Program-made: the position numbers and the translations under genes
Assembly (NCBI RefSeq): GCF_030283205.1
Contig: NZ_JASNWF010000007.1
Span: 186,001 to 250,000 of the forward strand
From: Actinomadura opuntiae
GTDB lineage: Bacteria > Actinomycetota > Actinomycetes > Streptosporangiales > Streptosporangiaceae
Length of the DNA: 64,000 nucleotides
Direction of reading: 5' to 3'
Notes under the pieces: generated by a model
The model's database searches: none
Told to the model about the DNA's origin: nothing
Seen by the model: the letters and a program-made list of their open reading frames with translations, nothing else
In this document: positions 1-9,285 of the stretch, in pieces
Position numbering within the stretch: the stretch's first letter is position 1
How the letters are laid out: every line of letters starts with the position of its first letter

Positions 1-1064
<1,064 letters not shown>

Positions 1065-1065
<1 letters not shown>

Positions 1066-1493
1066 TGCGGATCACCCAAGGGACCTTCTCCTACCTCCCC
1101 GAGCTGACCGACGAGGAGATCACCCGGCAGATCGCCTACGCCCTGGACCAGGGCTGGCCCTGCTCGGTCGAGTTCACCGACGACCCGCACCCGCGCAACT
1201 CCTACTGGGAGATGTGGGGACTGCCCATGTTCGACCTCACCGACCCCGCCGGCGTGCTGTACGAGGTGAAGGAGTGCCGCAAGGCGTACCCGAACCACTA
1301 CGTCCGGCTGAACGCCTACGACGCGCACTACGGACGCCAGACCACGGCGCTGTCGTTCATCGTGCAGCGCCCGCCCCTGGAACCCGGCTTCCGCCTCGAC
1401 CGCGCGGAGACCTCCGACCGGCGCATCCGGTACACGCTGCACTCCTACGCGACGGACCGTCCCGAAGGCGAGCGCTACGGAGACGCGCCTTGA
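1065..1493 (+). CDS. cbbS: RuBisCO small subunit
   Basis: Small chain of form I RuBisCO, 142 residues. It begins [18 protein letters not shown] and contains the [12 protein letters not shown] segment typical of small subunits. The C-terminal extension after the core ([22 protein letters not shown]) is characteristic of red-type small subunits, whose tail forms a beta-hairpin around the central pore. ATG overlaps the cbbL stop (TGATG) and the gene overlaps cbbX by four bases, so cbbL-cbbS-cbbX is one operon. Confidence 0.97.
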
Positions 1494-2461
1494 GCGACCG
1501 TCCCGGATTCGGCATGCGGCCCTCCGACAACGGCTCCCCGGCGGCCCCACCCCAGGCTCCCGCCGCCGGGGAGCCGGCCCCGCCGCCCCCGCTGCCCGCC
1601 GACGCCCGCGTCGACATCGCCAAGGAACGCGCCGACTCGCACGCCGACGAGATCCTGGACGCCCTGGACGCCGAACTCGTCGGCCTCGCCCCGGTGAAGA
1701 CCCGCATCCGCGAGATCGCCGCACTGCTGCTGGTCGACCGCGTCCGCGCCCGCTTCGGCATCGACTCCGGACGTCCCAACCTGCACATGTGCTTCACCGG
1801 CAGCCCCGGGACCGGGAAGACGACCGTCGCGGTGCGGCTCGCCGAACTGCTCCACCGGCTCGGCTACGTCCGCAAGGGCCACCTGGTCTCCGTCACCCGC
1901 GACGACCTCGTCGGCCAGTACGTCGGCCATACCGCGCCCAAGACCAAGGAGGTGTTGAAGCGCGCCATGGGCGGCGTCCTGTTCATCGACGAGGCGTATT
2001 ACCTGTACCGCGCCGAGAACGAGCGCGACTACGGGCAGGAGGCCATCGAGATCCTGCTGCAGGTGATGGAGAACCAGCGCGACGACCTCGTCGTCGTCCT
2101 CGCCGGCTACAAGGACCGCATGGACTCCTTCTTCGCGTCCAACCCCGGCATGAGCTCCCGCATCGCCCACCACATCGACTTCCCCGACTACAAGCCCGAC
2201 GAGCTGGAGGCCATCGGCCACCTGATGATGGAGCGCGAGGGCTACACCCTCGCCCCGGAGACCGAGCCGGTCTTCCGCGACTACCTCGACCGGCGCCGCG
2301 TCCAGCCGCGCTTCGCCAACGCCCGCTCCGTCCGCAACGCCATCGAGCGCGCCCGCCTCCGCCACGCCAGCCGCCTCGTGGCCACCGCCGGCGAGGTCGA
2401 CCGCGCCGCCCTCACCACCCTGCACCCCGACGACTTCCTCACCAGCCGCGTCTTCCGGTGA
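1490..2461 (+). CDS. cbbX: CbbX, red-type RuBisCO activase (AAA+)
   Basis: AAA+ ATPase that remodels inhibited red-type RuBisCO by pulling the large-subunit C-terminus through its hexamer pore. Walker [10 protein letters not shown], Walker [11 protein letters not shown] and a YVGHTAPKT pore-loop segment are visible. The start chosen is TTG at 1490, because GGAGA at 1479-1483 sits six bases upstream and the codon overlaps the cbbS stop. ATG 1514 has no ribosome site and would shorten the protein to 315 residues. The N-terminal 40 residues are a Pro/Ala-rich tail not seen in shorter family members. Its presence implies the RuBisCO is functional. Confidence 0.95.
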   Translation: MSDRPGFGMRPSDNGSPAAPPQAPAAGEPAPPPPLPADARVDIAKERADSHADEILDALDAELVGLAPVKTRIREIAALLLVDRVRARFGIDSGRPNLHMCFTGSPGTGKTTVAVRLAELLHRLGYVRKGHLVSVTRDDLVGQYVGHTAPKTKEVLKRAMGGVLFIDEAYYLYRAENERDYGQEAIEILLQVMENQRDDLVVVLAGYKDRMDSFFASNPGMSSRIAHHIDFPDYKPDELEAIGHLMMEREGYTLAPETEPVFRDYLDRRRVQPRFANARSVRNAIERARLRHASRLVATAGEVDRAALTTLHPDDFLTSRVFR

Positions 2462-2548
2462 CCCCGGACGGCGAGTGAGACGCCGATCACAGTCGATCAA
2501 GGGATTCGCCTTCGCATGTCCTAGTGTTGAGACCATCGACATGGAGAT

Positions 2549-3469
2549 GTGGGGGAGAAGTTGCTGAACCCTGAGGATCTGTACGAGCTGGACACCGACC
2601 TGCCGGAGATGACCGGCCCGGTGCTGCTGCACAGCCTCGACGGCTTCGTCGACGCCGGATCCACCGGGCAGCTGGTGCGCGAGCACCTGCTGGAGGCCTT
2701 GGAGCACCGCGTCATCGCCCGCTTCGACGTCGACTCGCTGATCGACTACCGCGCCCGGCGCCCCACGATGACCTTCGACCGCGACCACTGGGCCTCCTAC
2801 GACGAGCCGGAGCTGGTCGTGCGGCTGATGCGCGACGGCGTCGGGAGCCCGTTCCTGATGCTGTCGGGGCCCGAGCCCGACCGGCTCTGGGAGGGTTTCA
2901 CCCAGTCCGTGGTGCATCTGGTGAAGCGGCTGGACGTGGGGCTGGTCGTGGGGTTCCACGGCATCCCGATGGGCGTGCCGCACACCCGTCCGGTCGGCGT
3001 CACCTCGCACGCCACCCGCCCGGAGCTGGTCACCCGCAACACCTGGTTCGACAAGGTCCAGGTGCCCGGCTCCGCCGCCGGGCTGCTGGAGCTGCGGCTC
3101 GGCGAGGCGGGCCACGACGCGCTCGGGCTGGCGGTGCACGTCCCGCACTACCTGGCCCAGTCGGCCTACCCGGCCGCCGCGGTCGCCGCGCTGGAGCAGA
3201 TCGTCTCCGCGACCGGGCTGGTGCTGCCCGCCGAGCCGCTCCGCGAGGCCGCCGCGGCCACCGACGCCGACATCGCCGAGCAGGTCGACGGCAACGCCGA
3301 GGTGGAGAAGGTCGTGCGGGCGCTGGAGCAGCAGTACGACGCGTTCGCGGGCGCCGCCGAGCGCGACAGCCTGCTCGCCGAGTCGCAGGACATGCCGACC
3401 GCGGAGGAGCTCGGCGCGCAGTTCGAGCGCTTCCTGGCCGAGCAGGAGGGCCCCGACTCCTCGTCCTGA
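2549..3469 (+). CDS. PAC2-family protein (proteasome-assembly-chaperone-like)
   Basis: About 306 residues, starting near LLNPEDLYELDTDLPEM, with the PVLLHSLDGFVDAGS and VVGFHGIPMGVPHTRP segments typical of the actinobacterial PAC2 family. The family is named after eukaryotic proteasome assembly chaperone 2, but the bacterial role is unproven. The C-terminal third is acidic and helical and ends SS. The start is uncertain: GTG 2549 keeps the longest frame, while TTG 2561 would give the family's usual N-terminus but places the GGGGGAG ribosome site only three bases away. It stands alone on the + strand with 70 bp to the next gene. Confidence 0.8.
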   Translation: MGEKLLNPEDLYELDTDLPEMTGPVLLHSLDGFVDAGSTGQLVREHLLEALEHRVIARFDVDSLIDYRARRPTMTFDRDHWASYDEPELVVRLMRDGVGSPFLMLSGPEPDRLWEGFTQSVVHLVKRLDVGLVVGFHGIPMGVPHTRPVGVTSHATRPELVTRNTWFDKVQVPGSAAGLLELRLGEAGHDALGLAVHVPHYLAQSAYPAAAVAALEQIVSATGLVLPAEPLREAAAATDADIAEQVDGNAEVEKVVRALEQQYDAFAGAAERDSLLAESQDMPTAEELGAQFERFLAEQEGPDSSS

Positions 3470-3539
3470 CCCCGGCCGGAATGCTGACATATCCGGGCGT
3501 GCCCTGGGTAGGCGAGCCCCCGAGGGGGGAGGACCGCCC

Positions 3540-3959
3540 ATGGCCCAGAGAGTGAACGAAGTGATGACGCCGGTGCCGGTGGCGGTGCCACCGGACACCA
3601 CGCTGGTCACCGTGAGCGACCTGATGCGCCGGCACGGCATCGGCGACGTGCTGGTGGTGGACGAGGGGCGGCTGCGGGGCCTGGTCACCGACCGCGACAT
3701 CGTGGTCCGCGCCGTCGCCGTCCAGCGGGACGTCGAGGGAACCACGGTCGCCGACATCTGCAGCGCCGACGTCGTGACGGTGGCGCCGGAGGCGGACGCC
3801 GACGAGGCGGTCCGGCTGATGCGCCGGCACGCCGTGCGGCGGCTGCCGGTCGTGGAGGGCGACCATCCCATCGGCATGGTGTCCATCGGGGACCTGGCGG
3901 TGCAGCGCGACGAACGCTCGGCCCTGGCCGACATCAGCGCCGAACCGCCCAACACATGA
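3540..3959 (+). CDS. CBS-pair domain protein
   Basis: A 139-residue protein made almost entirely of two CBS motifs (roughly residues 8-65 and 75-130), seen as MTPVPVAVPPDTTLVTVSDL and a second AVRRLPVVEG...GMVSIGDLA copy. Such stand-alone Bateman modules bind adenosyl ligands and act as energy sensors; the target here is unknown. A GGGGGGAGGA ribosome site lies just upstream of ATG. The stop overlaps the start of the hydrolase gene (ATGA at 3956-3959), so the two are co-translated. Confidence 0.88.
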   Translation: MAQRVNEVMTPVPVAVPPDTTLVTVSDLMRRHGIGDVLVVDEGRLRGLVTDRDIVVRAVAVQRDVEGTTVADICSADVVTVAPEADADEAVRLMRRHAVRRLPVVEGDHPIGMVSIGDLAVQRDERSALADISAEPPNT

Positions 3960-4603
3960 TCACGCTGCGGGTGCCGGGCGCCCGGCTGAACGGGGATCTC
4001 GTGATCCCGGACGACCCGGTCGGCATGGTGGTGTTCGCGCACGGCAGCGGCAGCTCGCGGCACAGCCCCCGCAACCGCGCCGTCGCCGAGGGGCTGAACG
4101 CCGCCGGCATCGGCACCCTGCTGCTGGACCTGCTCACCGAGCAGGAGGAGCAGACCGACCGGGCCACCGCCGCGCTCCGCTTCGACATCGAGCTACTGAC
4201 GCTGCGCCTGATCGGCACCATCGACGCGCTGGCCGAGGGCCTGGAGTCCGCGCCGCACACCGCGGGGCTGCGGATCGGGCTGTTCGGCGCCAGCACCGGC
4301 GCGGCGGCCGCGCTCGCCGCCGCCGCGGCCCGTCCGGACGTCGGCGCGGTGGTGTCGCGGGGCGGCCGTCCCGACCTGGCGGGGCCGTCGCTGCCGCGCG
4401 TGCGGGCGCCCGTCCTGCTGATCGTCGGCGGTGCGGACACCGAGGTGCTGCGCCTCAACGAGCAGGCCCGGCAGCAGCTGGACGTCGCCGAACTGCACGT
4501 CGTCTCCGGCGCGACCCACCTGTTCGAGGAGCCGGGCGCCCTGGAGGATGTCACCATGCAGGCCGCCGAGTGGTTCAACCGCCATCTGGCCCACGGGGCC
4601 TGA
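3956..4603 (+). CDS. Alpha/beta hydrolase (dienelactone-hydrolase-like)
   Basis: A 215-residue cytosolic hydrolase. The oxyanion segment VVFAHGSGSSRHSPRN, the nucleophile elbow GASTGAAAA with Ser, the acid-turn region VLLIVGGADTEVL and the catalytic His in GATHLFEEPGALE form a complete triad. Related proteins are often fused or adjacent to phosphoribosyltransferase domains; none is seen here. It is coupled to the CBS protein upstream by a four-base overlap. The substrate cannot be inferred. Confidence 0.85.
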   Translation: MITLRVPGARLNGDLVIPDDPVGMVVFAHGSGSSRHSPRNRAVAEGLNAAGIGTLLLDLLTEQEEQTDRATAALRFDIELLTLRLIGTIDALAEGLESAPHTAGLRIGLFGASTGAAAALAAAAARPDVGAVVSRGGRPDLAGPSLPRVRAPVLLIVGGADTEVLRLNEQARQQLDVAELHVVSGATHLFEEPGALEDVTMQAAEWFNRHLAHGA

Positions 4604-4635
4604 TTCGGAACCGGCGGCCGGGGCACGATGTCGGC

Positions 4636-5820
4636 ATGCCCGACGTCATCGTGGTCGGAGCCGGACCGGCCGGCTCCGCCGCCGCCTGCCATCTCGCCCG
4701 CGCGGGACTCGACGTCCGCCTGCTGGAGAAGTCCGCGTTCCCCCGGGAGAAGGTCTGCGGCGACGGCCTGACGCCGCGCGCCGTGCGGGAACTCCTCGAC
4801 CTCGGCATCGACATCGACGCGCCCGGCTGGTTCCGCAACCGCGGCCTCCGCCTGATCGCCGGCGACCGCCTCCTCGAACTGCCCTGGCCGTCCGACGGCG
4901 GCCACCCGCCCTTCGGCCTGACCCGCACCCGCCACGACTTCGACGACATCCTCGCCCGCCACGCCGTCTCCGCCGGCGCGACGCTCTCCCAGAACACCAA
5001 GGTCACCGGCCCGCTCCAGGACCGCACGGGCCGCGTCATCGGCGTCCGCACCGACGACGGCGACCACCGCGCGCCGATCGTCATCGCCGCGGACGGCGCG
5101 TCCTCCCGCCTCTCGGTCGCCCTCGGCCTGCACCCCCGCCGCGACCGCCCGATCGGCGTCGCCGCCCGCCGCTACTACCGCAGCCCCCGCCACGACGACC
5201 CGTACCTCGAAGCCTGGCTCGACCTCGTCCCCGCCGGATACGGCTGGGTATTCGGCATGGGCGACGGCACCTGCAACGTCGGCGTCGCCTTCCTGCGCAC
5301 CGCCCACGCCGACTGCCCCACCCTCCTGGACGACTGGCTGGCCCGCACGCCCCCGGACTGGGGCTTCACCGAGGACAACGCCGCGGGCCCGCTCCGCGGC
5401 GCCGCCCTCCCCATGGGCTACGCGCGCCGCCCCCACTACTACCCGGGCCTGCTGCTCACCGGCGACTCCGGCGGCATGATCAACCCGTCCAACGGCGAGG
5501 GCATCGCCTACGCCCTCGAAGCGGCCCGCATCGCCGCCGAGACCATCACGTCCGCCCTCGCCGCCCCCACCCCCGGCCAGCGCGAGCGCACCCTCTACCG
5601 CTACCCGTCCGCGATCACCCAGGCCAACGGCCGCCCCTTCACCCTCGGCCGCCTCTTCACCCGCGCCATCGAGAACCCGCACGTCATGCGCGCCGCCACC
5701 GCCGCCGGCATCGCCAACCCACCCCTGATGCGCTTCGCCCTCAAACTCCTCGGCAACCTCACCGACCCCACCGCCGACCGCCTGGCCACCGCCCTGACCC
5801 GCCTAACCCCCACCTCCTAA
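4636..5820 (+). CDS. Geranylgeranyl-reductase-family FAD-dependent oxidoreductase
   Basis: A 394-residue flavoprotein with an N-terminal Rossmann motif (VVGAGPAGSAAACHLARAG), the family signature KVCGDGLTPRAV around residue 45, and the second FAD motif GDSGGMINPSNGEGIAYAL near residue 285. In actinobacteria this family includes MenJ, which saturates one isoprene unit of menaquinone, and archaeal lipid reductases; prenyl-chain reduction is the likely role, but a generic monooxygenase-fold function cannot be excluded. ATG 4636 was chosen because the glycine motif follows directly. It is not in an operon with neighbouring genes. Confidence 0.85.
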   Translation: MPDVIVVGAGPAGSAAACHLARAGLDVRLLEKSAFPREKVCGDGLTPRAVRELLDLGIDIDAPGWFRNRGLRLIAGDRLLELPWPSDGGHPPFGLTRTRHDFDDILARHAVSAGATLSQNTKVTGPLQDRTGRVIGVRTDDGDHRAPIVIAADGASSRLSVALGLHPRRDRPIGVAARRYYRSPRHDDPYLEAWLDLVPAGYGWVFGMGDGTCNVGVAFLRTAHADCPTLLDDWLARTPPDWGFTEDNAAGPLRGAALPMGYARRPHYYPGLLLTGDSGGMINPSNGEGIAYALEAARIAAETITSALAAPTPGQRERTLYRYPSAITQANGRPFTLGRLFTRAIENPHVMRAATAAGIANPPLMRFALKLLGNLTDPTADRLATALTRLTPTS

Positions 5821-6023
5821 CCCCCACTGAACCGACCGGCGCCGAAAAGCGACCACCACCCAATCCGCCGACCACCGGCGTCGAGCCCAGCAACCGAAGC
5901 CGCAAGACGAGCCCTGCCCCCGAGATCAGGACGTCCAGATCCACCAGACCCCCTGTCCCCCCGCGCCCACAACCGTTTCGCGATCGCCCCCACGAACCAG
6001 GTACGCTTTCCCGGCGAGCACGC
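5821..6023 (+). other. Intergenic region upstream of tRNA-Val
   Basis: About 200 bp between the flavoprotein gene and the tRNA, C-rich on the + strand. It presumably contains the tRNA promoter. I see no convincing gene here; the open frames are antisense to the flavoprotein end or run through the tRNA. Confidence 0.5.
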
Positions 6024-6095
6024 GGGCGCGTAGCTCAGGGGTAGAGCACTCGCCTTACAAGCGAGTGGCCGCAGGTTCGAAACCTGCCGCGCCCA
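6024..6095 (+). tRNA. tRNA-Val (anticodon TAC), 3' half supplied by the integrated element
   Basis: A complete cloverleaf: acceptor GGGCGCG / CGCGCCC, D-arm GCTC..GAGC, anticodon arm CTCGC-CTTACAA-GCGAG with anticodon TAC (valine), T-arm GCAGG-TTCGAAA-CCTGC, discriminator A. CCA is not encoded; the next bases are CAG. The anticodon arm is repeated at 25391-25411, followed there by an alternative 3' half, so this gene is the left junction (attL) of the integrated element. The bases after the anticodon arm are inferred to come from the element, restoring a functional tRNA. Confidence 0.95.
6045..6065 (+). repeat. attL core (21-bp direct repeat with 25391-25411)
   Basis: The 21 bases from the end of the D-arm through the anticodon arm of tRNA-Val are identical to those at 25391-25411. 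Identity breaks immediately on both sides, then resumes in the T-loop and acceptor because both 3' halves are tRNA-like. Strand exchange by tyrosine recombinases in tRNA genes usually falls in the anticodon loop, which fits this core. Confidence 0.88.
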
Positions 6096-6110
6096 CAGCA
6101 GCCAGTCTGA

Positions 6111-6170
6111 CCTGCGAGGACGTACTCCTCGCAGGGATGACCCGCTGCGCCGGACGTCTGAAGAGACGTC
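6111..6170 (+). other. Two perfect hairpins between attL and integrase gene
   Basis: Positions 6111-6120 and 6126-6135 form a perfect 10-bp inverted repeat (arm CCTGCGAGGA, 5-nt loop). Positions 6153-6159 and 6164-6170 form a perfect 7-bp one (arm GACGTCT, loop GAAG). They could terminate tRNA transcription or be integrase arm-binding sites. A weaker imperfect hairpin (TGAACC..GGTTCA) follows near 6201-6229, just before int. Function is inferred. Confidence 0.6.
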
Positions 6171-6282
6171 GCCTTCTACCCAAGGGCACCGGCGTGGAGG
6201 GTGAACCCACCTGATTTTTAGGCGGTTCATCCTGAACACGAAGACGAGCACCACCGGCAAGGCCAGCACCACCCCCGGCGAC

Positions 6283-7176
6283 GTGATCGCCCCGTACGTC
6301 CCCGACATCAACTCCTTCCGCAGGCACCTGCGGGCCGAGAACAAGAGCAAGCGCACCACTGAGATCTATGTGGGCGCGGCCACCAAGTTCGCCCGCTGGC
6401 TGGCGGCCGAGACCGACTGCGCCAACTGGGAGGACGTCGAGGGCCGGGACGTCCAGGACTTCACGATCCACGTCCTGGACACCCGCACCCCCGGCTACGC
6501 CAACAACCTGTACCGGGCCGTCCAGCAGTTCTTCCGCTGGTGGTCCGGCGAGTTCGGGCTGCCCAACCCGATGTGGGGCCTCAAGCCCCCGATGGTCCCC
6601 GAGAAGCCCGTCCCCGTCCTGACGGAGGCGCAGCTCGCCAAGCTGCTGAAGACGGCCCAGGGCCGGGGCTTCGTCCAGCTCCGCGACACCGCGATCCTGA
6701 TGCTGCTCATGGACGCGGGCCTGCGCCGGGGCGAGCTGGCGGGCCTCAAGCTCGACGACATCGACCTGGACTACCGGGAGGTCGTCGTCACCGGGAAGGG
6801 CCGCCGCCAGCGCACCGTCCCGTTCGGGCACAAGACCGCGCTGGCCCTGGACCGCTACCTCAAGGCGCGGGCCAAGCAGCGGCTGGCGCACCTGGACTGG
6901 CTCTGGCTCGGAACCAACGGCAGCCACCTCACCGCCTCCGGGATCTTCCAGATGATCGAGCGGCGCGGGAACGACGCCGGGATCAGCGACCTCTTCCCGC
7001 ACATGCTCCGCCACACCTGGTCCCACTACTTCCGGCTGAACGGTGGGTCGGTCGACGACCTGATGCGCCTGGCGGGCTGGAAGTCGGTCTCCATGGCGGC
7101 TCGGTACGGAGCCTCCGCCGCTGATCAACGCGCCAGGGCGGCTGGTCAGCGGCTGTCGCTCGGCGACCGGATCTGA
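6283..7176 (+). CDS. Tyrosine recombinase / integrase
   Basis: A 297-residue site-specific recombinase, expected to catalyse integration into tRNA-Val and, with an unidentified excisionase, excision. An N-terminal SAM-like core-binding domain (residues ~5-90) precedes the catalytic domain. The catalytic set is complete: Arg in DAGLRRGELAGL, Lys in VTGKGRRQR, HMLRHTW (His-x-x-Arg), Trp in GWKSVSM and the nucleophile Tyr in ARYGAS. It lacks the N-terminal arm-binding domain of larger AICE integrases. The start is GTG 6283; upstream codons remain open, so a slightly longer protein is possible. It points away from attL into the element. Confidence 0.93.
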   Translation: MIAPYVPDINSFRRHLRAENKSKRTTEIYVGAATKFARWLAAETDCANWEDVEGRDVQDFTIHVLDTRTPGYANNLYRAVQQFFRWWSGEFGLPNPMWGLKPPMVPEKPVPVLTEAQLAKLLKTAQGRGFVQLRDTAILMLLMDAGLRRGELAGLKLDDIDLDYREVVVTGKGRRQRTVPFGHKTALALDRYLKARAKQRLAHLDWLWLGTNGSHLTASGIFQMIERRGNDAGISDLFPHMLRHTWSHYFRLNGGSVDDLMRLAGWKSVSMAARYGASAADQRARAAGQRLSLGDRI

Positions 7177-7185
7177 GGAGGCTCC

Positions 7186-7593
7186 ATGAGGGACAGGCAC
7201 TCCCGGCACCACCTGCCGGAGAACGACCAGCCGCCGCTGCGGCGGCACATAGTGCAGGCGCAGAAGGCCCTGAAGAACGCCCTCGGGCACGCTGACTGGT
7301 TCCTGGTCGGTGACGACAGCGACGCCCCGGAGGTCGGAGCCCTGCTGGACGAGGCGACGACCGCCATCTACTACGCCCGCGAGGAGCTGGTGCGTCTGAT
7401 GGGTCGCCTGCCCCGGGCGAGCGTCCAGATGGAGCTGACCCTGCTGGCCGACCTGGAGCTGGACATCCCGGACGGCCCGCGCCCCGGGGTCGCCCCGTGC
7501 GGCAACTGCGGCCACGCCACTCGCGACCACGCCGAGGGCCTGACCTGCCTCATCTGCCGGTGCACCGACTACACCCTCGGGGAGGGCCGATGA
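7186..7593 (+). CDS. Hypothetical protein with C-terminal zinc ribbon
   Basis: A 135-residue protein beginning 9 bp after the integrase, with GAGGAGG spanning the integrase stop as ribosome site. The N-terminal two thirds are helical with no recognised domain. The C-terminus has a four-cysteine cluster (CGNCGHATRDH...CLICRC) consistent with a zinc ribbon or DNA-binding finger. The stop overlaps the next start (ATGA), making a run of coupled small genes after int. Function unknown; a role in element maintenance or excision is conceivable but unsupported. Confidence 0.75.
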   Translation: MRDRHSRHHLPENDQPPLRRHIVQAQKALKNALGHADWFLVGDDSDAPEVGALLDEATTAIYYAREELVRLMGRLPRASVQMELTLLADLELDIPDGPRPGVAPCGNCGHATRDHAEGLTCLICRCTDYTLGEGR

Positions 7594-7838
7594 TCCTGCT
7601 CTCCCTCGTCGTCGCCTGCTACGGGGCGGCCACCTGCTCGGTCACCTGGCTGCTGACCCTCCAGTACCTGCGTCCCGCCCGGACCGCTCGCCGTAGGCGG
7701 CCCGCCAGGCGGCGGGGCACCCCGATGTCCACCCTCGCCAACCAGGGGCTGCTGCGGCTCGCCCAGGCCATCTTCCACCTCGCCGTCGTCATGACCGACC
7801 CGGACTACGAGAGGCGGTGCCGGACGTGCCGGAGGTGA
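7590..7838 (+). CDS. Small membrane protein
   Basis: 82 residues; the first 25 (ILLSLVVACYGAATCSVTWL) form a single membrane segment followed by an Arg-rich stop-transfer stretch, so the C-terminus is probably cytosolic. ATG overlaps the stop of the zinc-ribbon gene, and the 3' end overlaps the next frame by 22 bp. Not recognised. Confidence 0.6.
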   Translation: MILLSLVVACYGAATCSVTWLLTLQYLRPARTARRRRPARRRGTPMSTLANQGLLRLAQAIFHLAVVMTDPDYERRCRTCRR

Positions 7839-8038
7839 TCCTGCGCCGGGCCGTCCGGATGGCCCTGAAGGAGTTCGCCCCCTCGTTCGTGCTCGGGGTG
7901 GACGAGGGCCTGCTGGCGGCCATCCTGCGCACCTCCTGGACGCCCGCCGTGAGCACCGAGACCCGGCACGCCGCCCTGATGGACGCGACCGACACCGAGC
8001 TGTACGCCGTCGCCCACGAGATCCTGGAGGAGATGTGA
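7817..8038 (+). CDS. Small hypothetical protein
   Basis: 73 residues from GTG 7817 (GTG 7826 also possible), acidic and helical, ending ...AHEILEEM. It overlaps both neighbours and is coupled to the DUF2637-like gene by a GTGA overlap. No family recognised; it is kept because the overlapping layout of this 7.2-8.7 kb run supports real translation. Confidence 0.55.
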   Translation: MPDVPEVILRRAVRMALKEFAPSFVLGVDEGLLAAILRTSWTPAVSTETRHAALMDATDTELYAVAHEILEEM

Positions 8039-8679
8039 GGGTGCTGGACCACCTGCCCATCGCGGTGCTGGCCGTTATCGCGGCCTGCGGGAGCTTCACG
8101 CACATCGCGGCCCTGGCTGCCCGCAGCGGCCAGGACGGCTGGATGTCCTACGCGACCGCCGTGTGCATCGACCTTCTGGCCGTCGTGGCGTCCCTGGAGA
8201 TCCGCCGGGACAAGCGGCTGGAGCGCAAGAGCACCGTCCCGACGCTCGTCCTTTCGGGCGCGATCGTCCTCACCCTGGGGGCCAACCTCGCCGAGGCCCA
8301 GCGGACGCCCTGGGGGCTCGTGGTGGCGGGGGTGCCGGCGCTTTGCTTCCTGCTCGCGGTCGCCCTGATCGAGCGGCGCGGGGGAGCGGACAAGCCCCAG
8401 GCCGAGGCCGTCGAGGAGCCTGCCCAGGAGCAGGAGCCGGTCGTCGAGCCGGAGCCCGAGCCCGCCTCCGAGCCGAAGGCGAAGGCCCCGAAGAAGGCCA
8501 AGAAGCCCGCCCAGAAGCCGCCGAAGGCGCTGGAGGAGCTGCTCATCCTGGCCCAGCAGGCAGACGCCGAGCACCGGGAGAAGGTGGGCAAGCGCATCAG
8601 CCGGGACGCCCTGCGGGCCGCCCTGGGGGTCAGCACTGGCACCGCCAGCTCGGTCTTGCGGGAGCTGCGCACGGCCTGA
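8035..8679 (+). CDS. DUF2637-like membrane protein with C-terminal helix-turn-helix-like tail
   Basis: 214 residues. The first ~120 contain four predicted membrane segments (PIAVLAVIAACGSFTHIAAL, ATAVCIDLLAVVASL, VLSGAIVLTLGANLA, VVAGVPALCFLLAVAL), the pattern of DUF2637 proteins common on actinomycete plasmids and integrative elements, where related genes sit near transfer or spread functions. A linker rich in Pro, Glu and Lys (residues ~125-170) leads to a C-terminal ~45-residue segment (ISRDALRAALGVSTGTASS) that looks like a winged or HTH-type DNA-binding end. GTG overlaps the preceding stop. A role in intramycelial spread is an inference. Confidence 0.7.
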   Translation: MRVLDHLPIAVLAVIAACGSFTHIAALAARSGQDGWMSYATAVCIDLLAVVASLEIRRDKRLERKSTVPTLVLSGAIVLTLGANLAEAQRTPWGLVVAGVPALCFLLAVALIERRGGADKPQAEAVEEPAQEQEPVVEPEPEPASEPKAKAPKKAKKPAQKPPKALEELLILAQQADAEHREKVGKRISRDALRAALGVSTGTASSVLRELRTA

Positions 8680-8690
8680 GCTGCACGCGA

Positions 8691-8725
8691 AAGAGCCCGG
8701 CGCATGCGATCCGCGCCGGGCTCTT
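8691..8725. terminator. Bidirectional hairpin between convergent genes
   Basis: A perfect 13-bp inverted repeat (arms 8691-8703 and 8713-8725, 9-nt loop) rich in GC, lying between the + strand gene ending at 8679 and the - strand gene ending at 8737. It has the typical place and form of a shared actinomycete terminator. Confidence 0.75.
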
Positions 8726-8736
8726 CGGTTGCCTGA

Positions 8737-8952
8737 TCACCTGTCCGAGGTCAGCCACCTCTCGATCTCGTCCAGGGACAGGCCCTTCTCGTCGGTCAGC
8801 AAGGCGTTGGTGTTCGGGTCGATGACCCAGTAGACGCCGTAGTCGACCGCGCGAGGGTCGCGGCGTCCGGACTTCTTCAGGGCGTATCCCTGCCGGTTCG
8901 CCATCCGGCGAAGGCGGTTCTCTCGGACCTTGTCGGCCTGGGTCTCGGTCAT
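8737..8952 (-). CDS. Small hypothetical protein (71 aa)
   Basis: 71 residues, Arg-rich N-terminus (RENRLRRMANRQGYALKKSGRR) followed by DYGVYWVIDPNTNALLTDEKGLSLDEIERWL. This resembles small proteins of actinophages and integrative elements of unknown function. It is transcribed opposite to the 9024 gene from an AT-richer divergent region (8953-9023). Confidence 0.65.
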   Translation of the reverse strand: MTETQADKVRENRLRRMANRQGYALKKSGRRDPRAVDYGVYWVIDPNTNALLTDEKGLSLDEIERWLTSDR

Positions 8953-9023
8953 GCTAGAGAGTGTACTGGAAGTGAAGCTGGAAGATATACTGTAAGCGTT
9001 ACTACTGATCAGGAGGGGTCGAG

Positions 9024-9194
9024 ATGACGAGTGAAGAGCGGCGCAGGGCCACCGACCGCGAGGTGCACGAGCAGGTCGTGGCCCAGGTGCTGGCTAGGCT
9101 GCGCAGCGGTACTCCGGGGCCGTCGGATGGCTTCCGTCGGAAGGCGAACGCCTATCACGAGCGCAGGGGTGACCGGCTGTCGCCGACTTCCTAA
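9024..9194 (+). CDS. Small ORF, 56 aa, hypothetical
   Basis: An ATG preceded by a strong AGGAGGGG ribosome site at 9011-9018 opens 56 codons ending TAA. The product is highly charged (TSEERRRATDREVHEQVVAQ...) with a helical heptad-like start. The AT-rich divergent promoter region and strong ribosome site argue it is translated. No family recognised. Confidence 0.6.
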   Translation: MTSEERRRATDREVHEQVVAQVLARLRSGTPGPSDGFRRKANAYHERRGDRLSPTS

Positions 9195-9285
9195 AGGTCC
9201 CAAGGGCCTGGTCCGCGAACTGTGGGTCAGGCCCCTTCGTTGTTGAAGCTCTGCATGGACACGGGTGGTCCGTCACGATGCTGTG

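Noticed and set aside
1475..4063. 862-codon - strand frame
   Set aside because: Runs antisense through cbbX, PAC2 and CBS genes, which have clear family motifs; low-complexity translation.
5817..6359. 180-codon - strand frame through the tRNA
   Set aside because: Includes the tRNA complement and attL; not a plausible protein.
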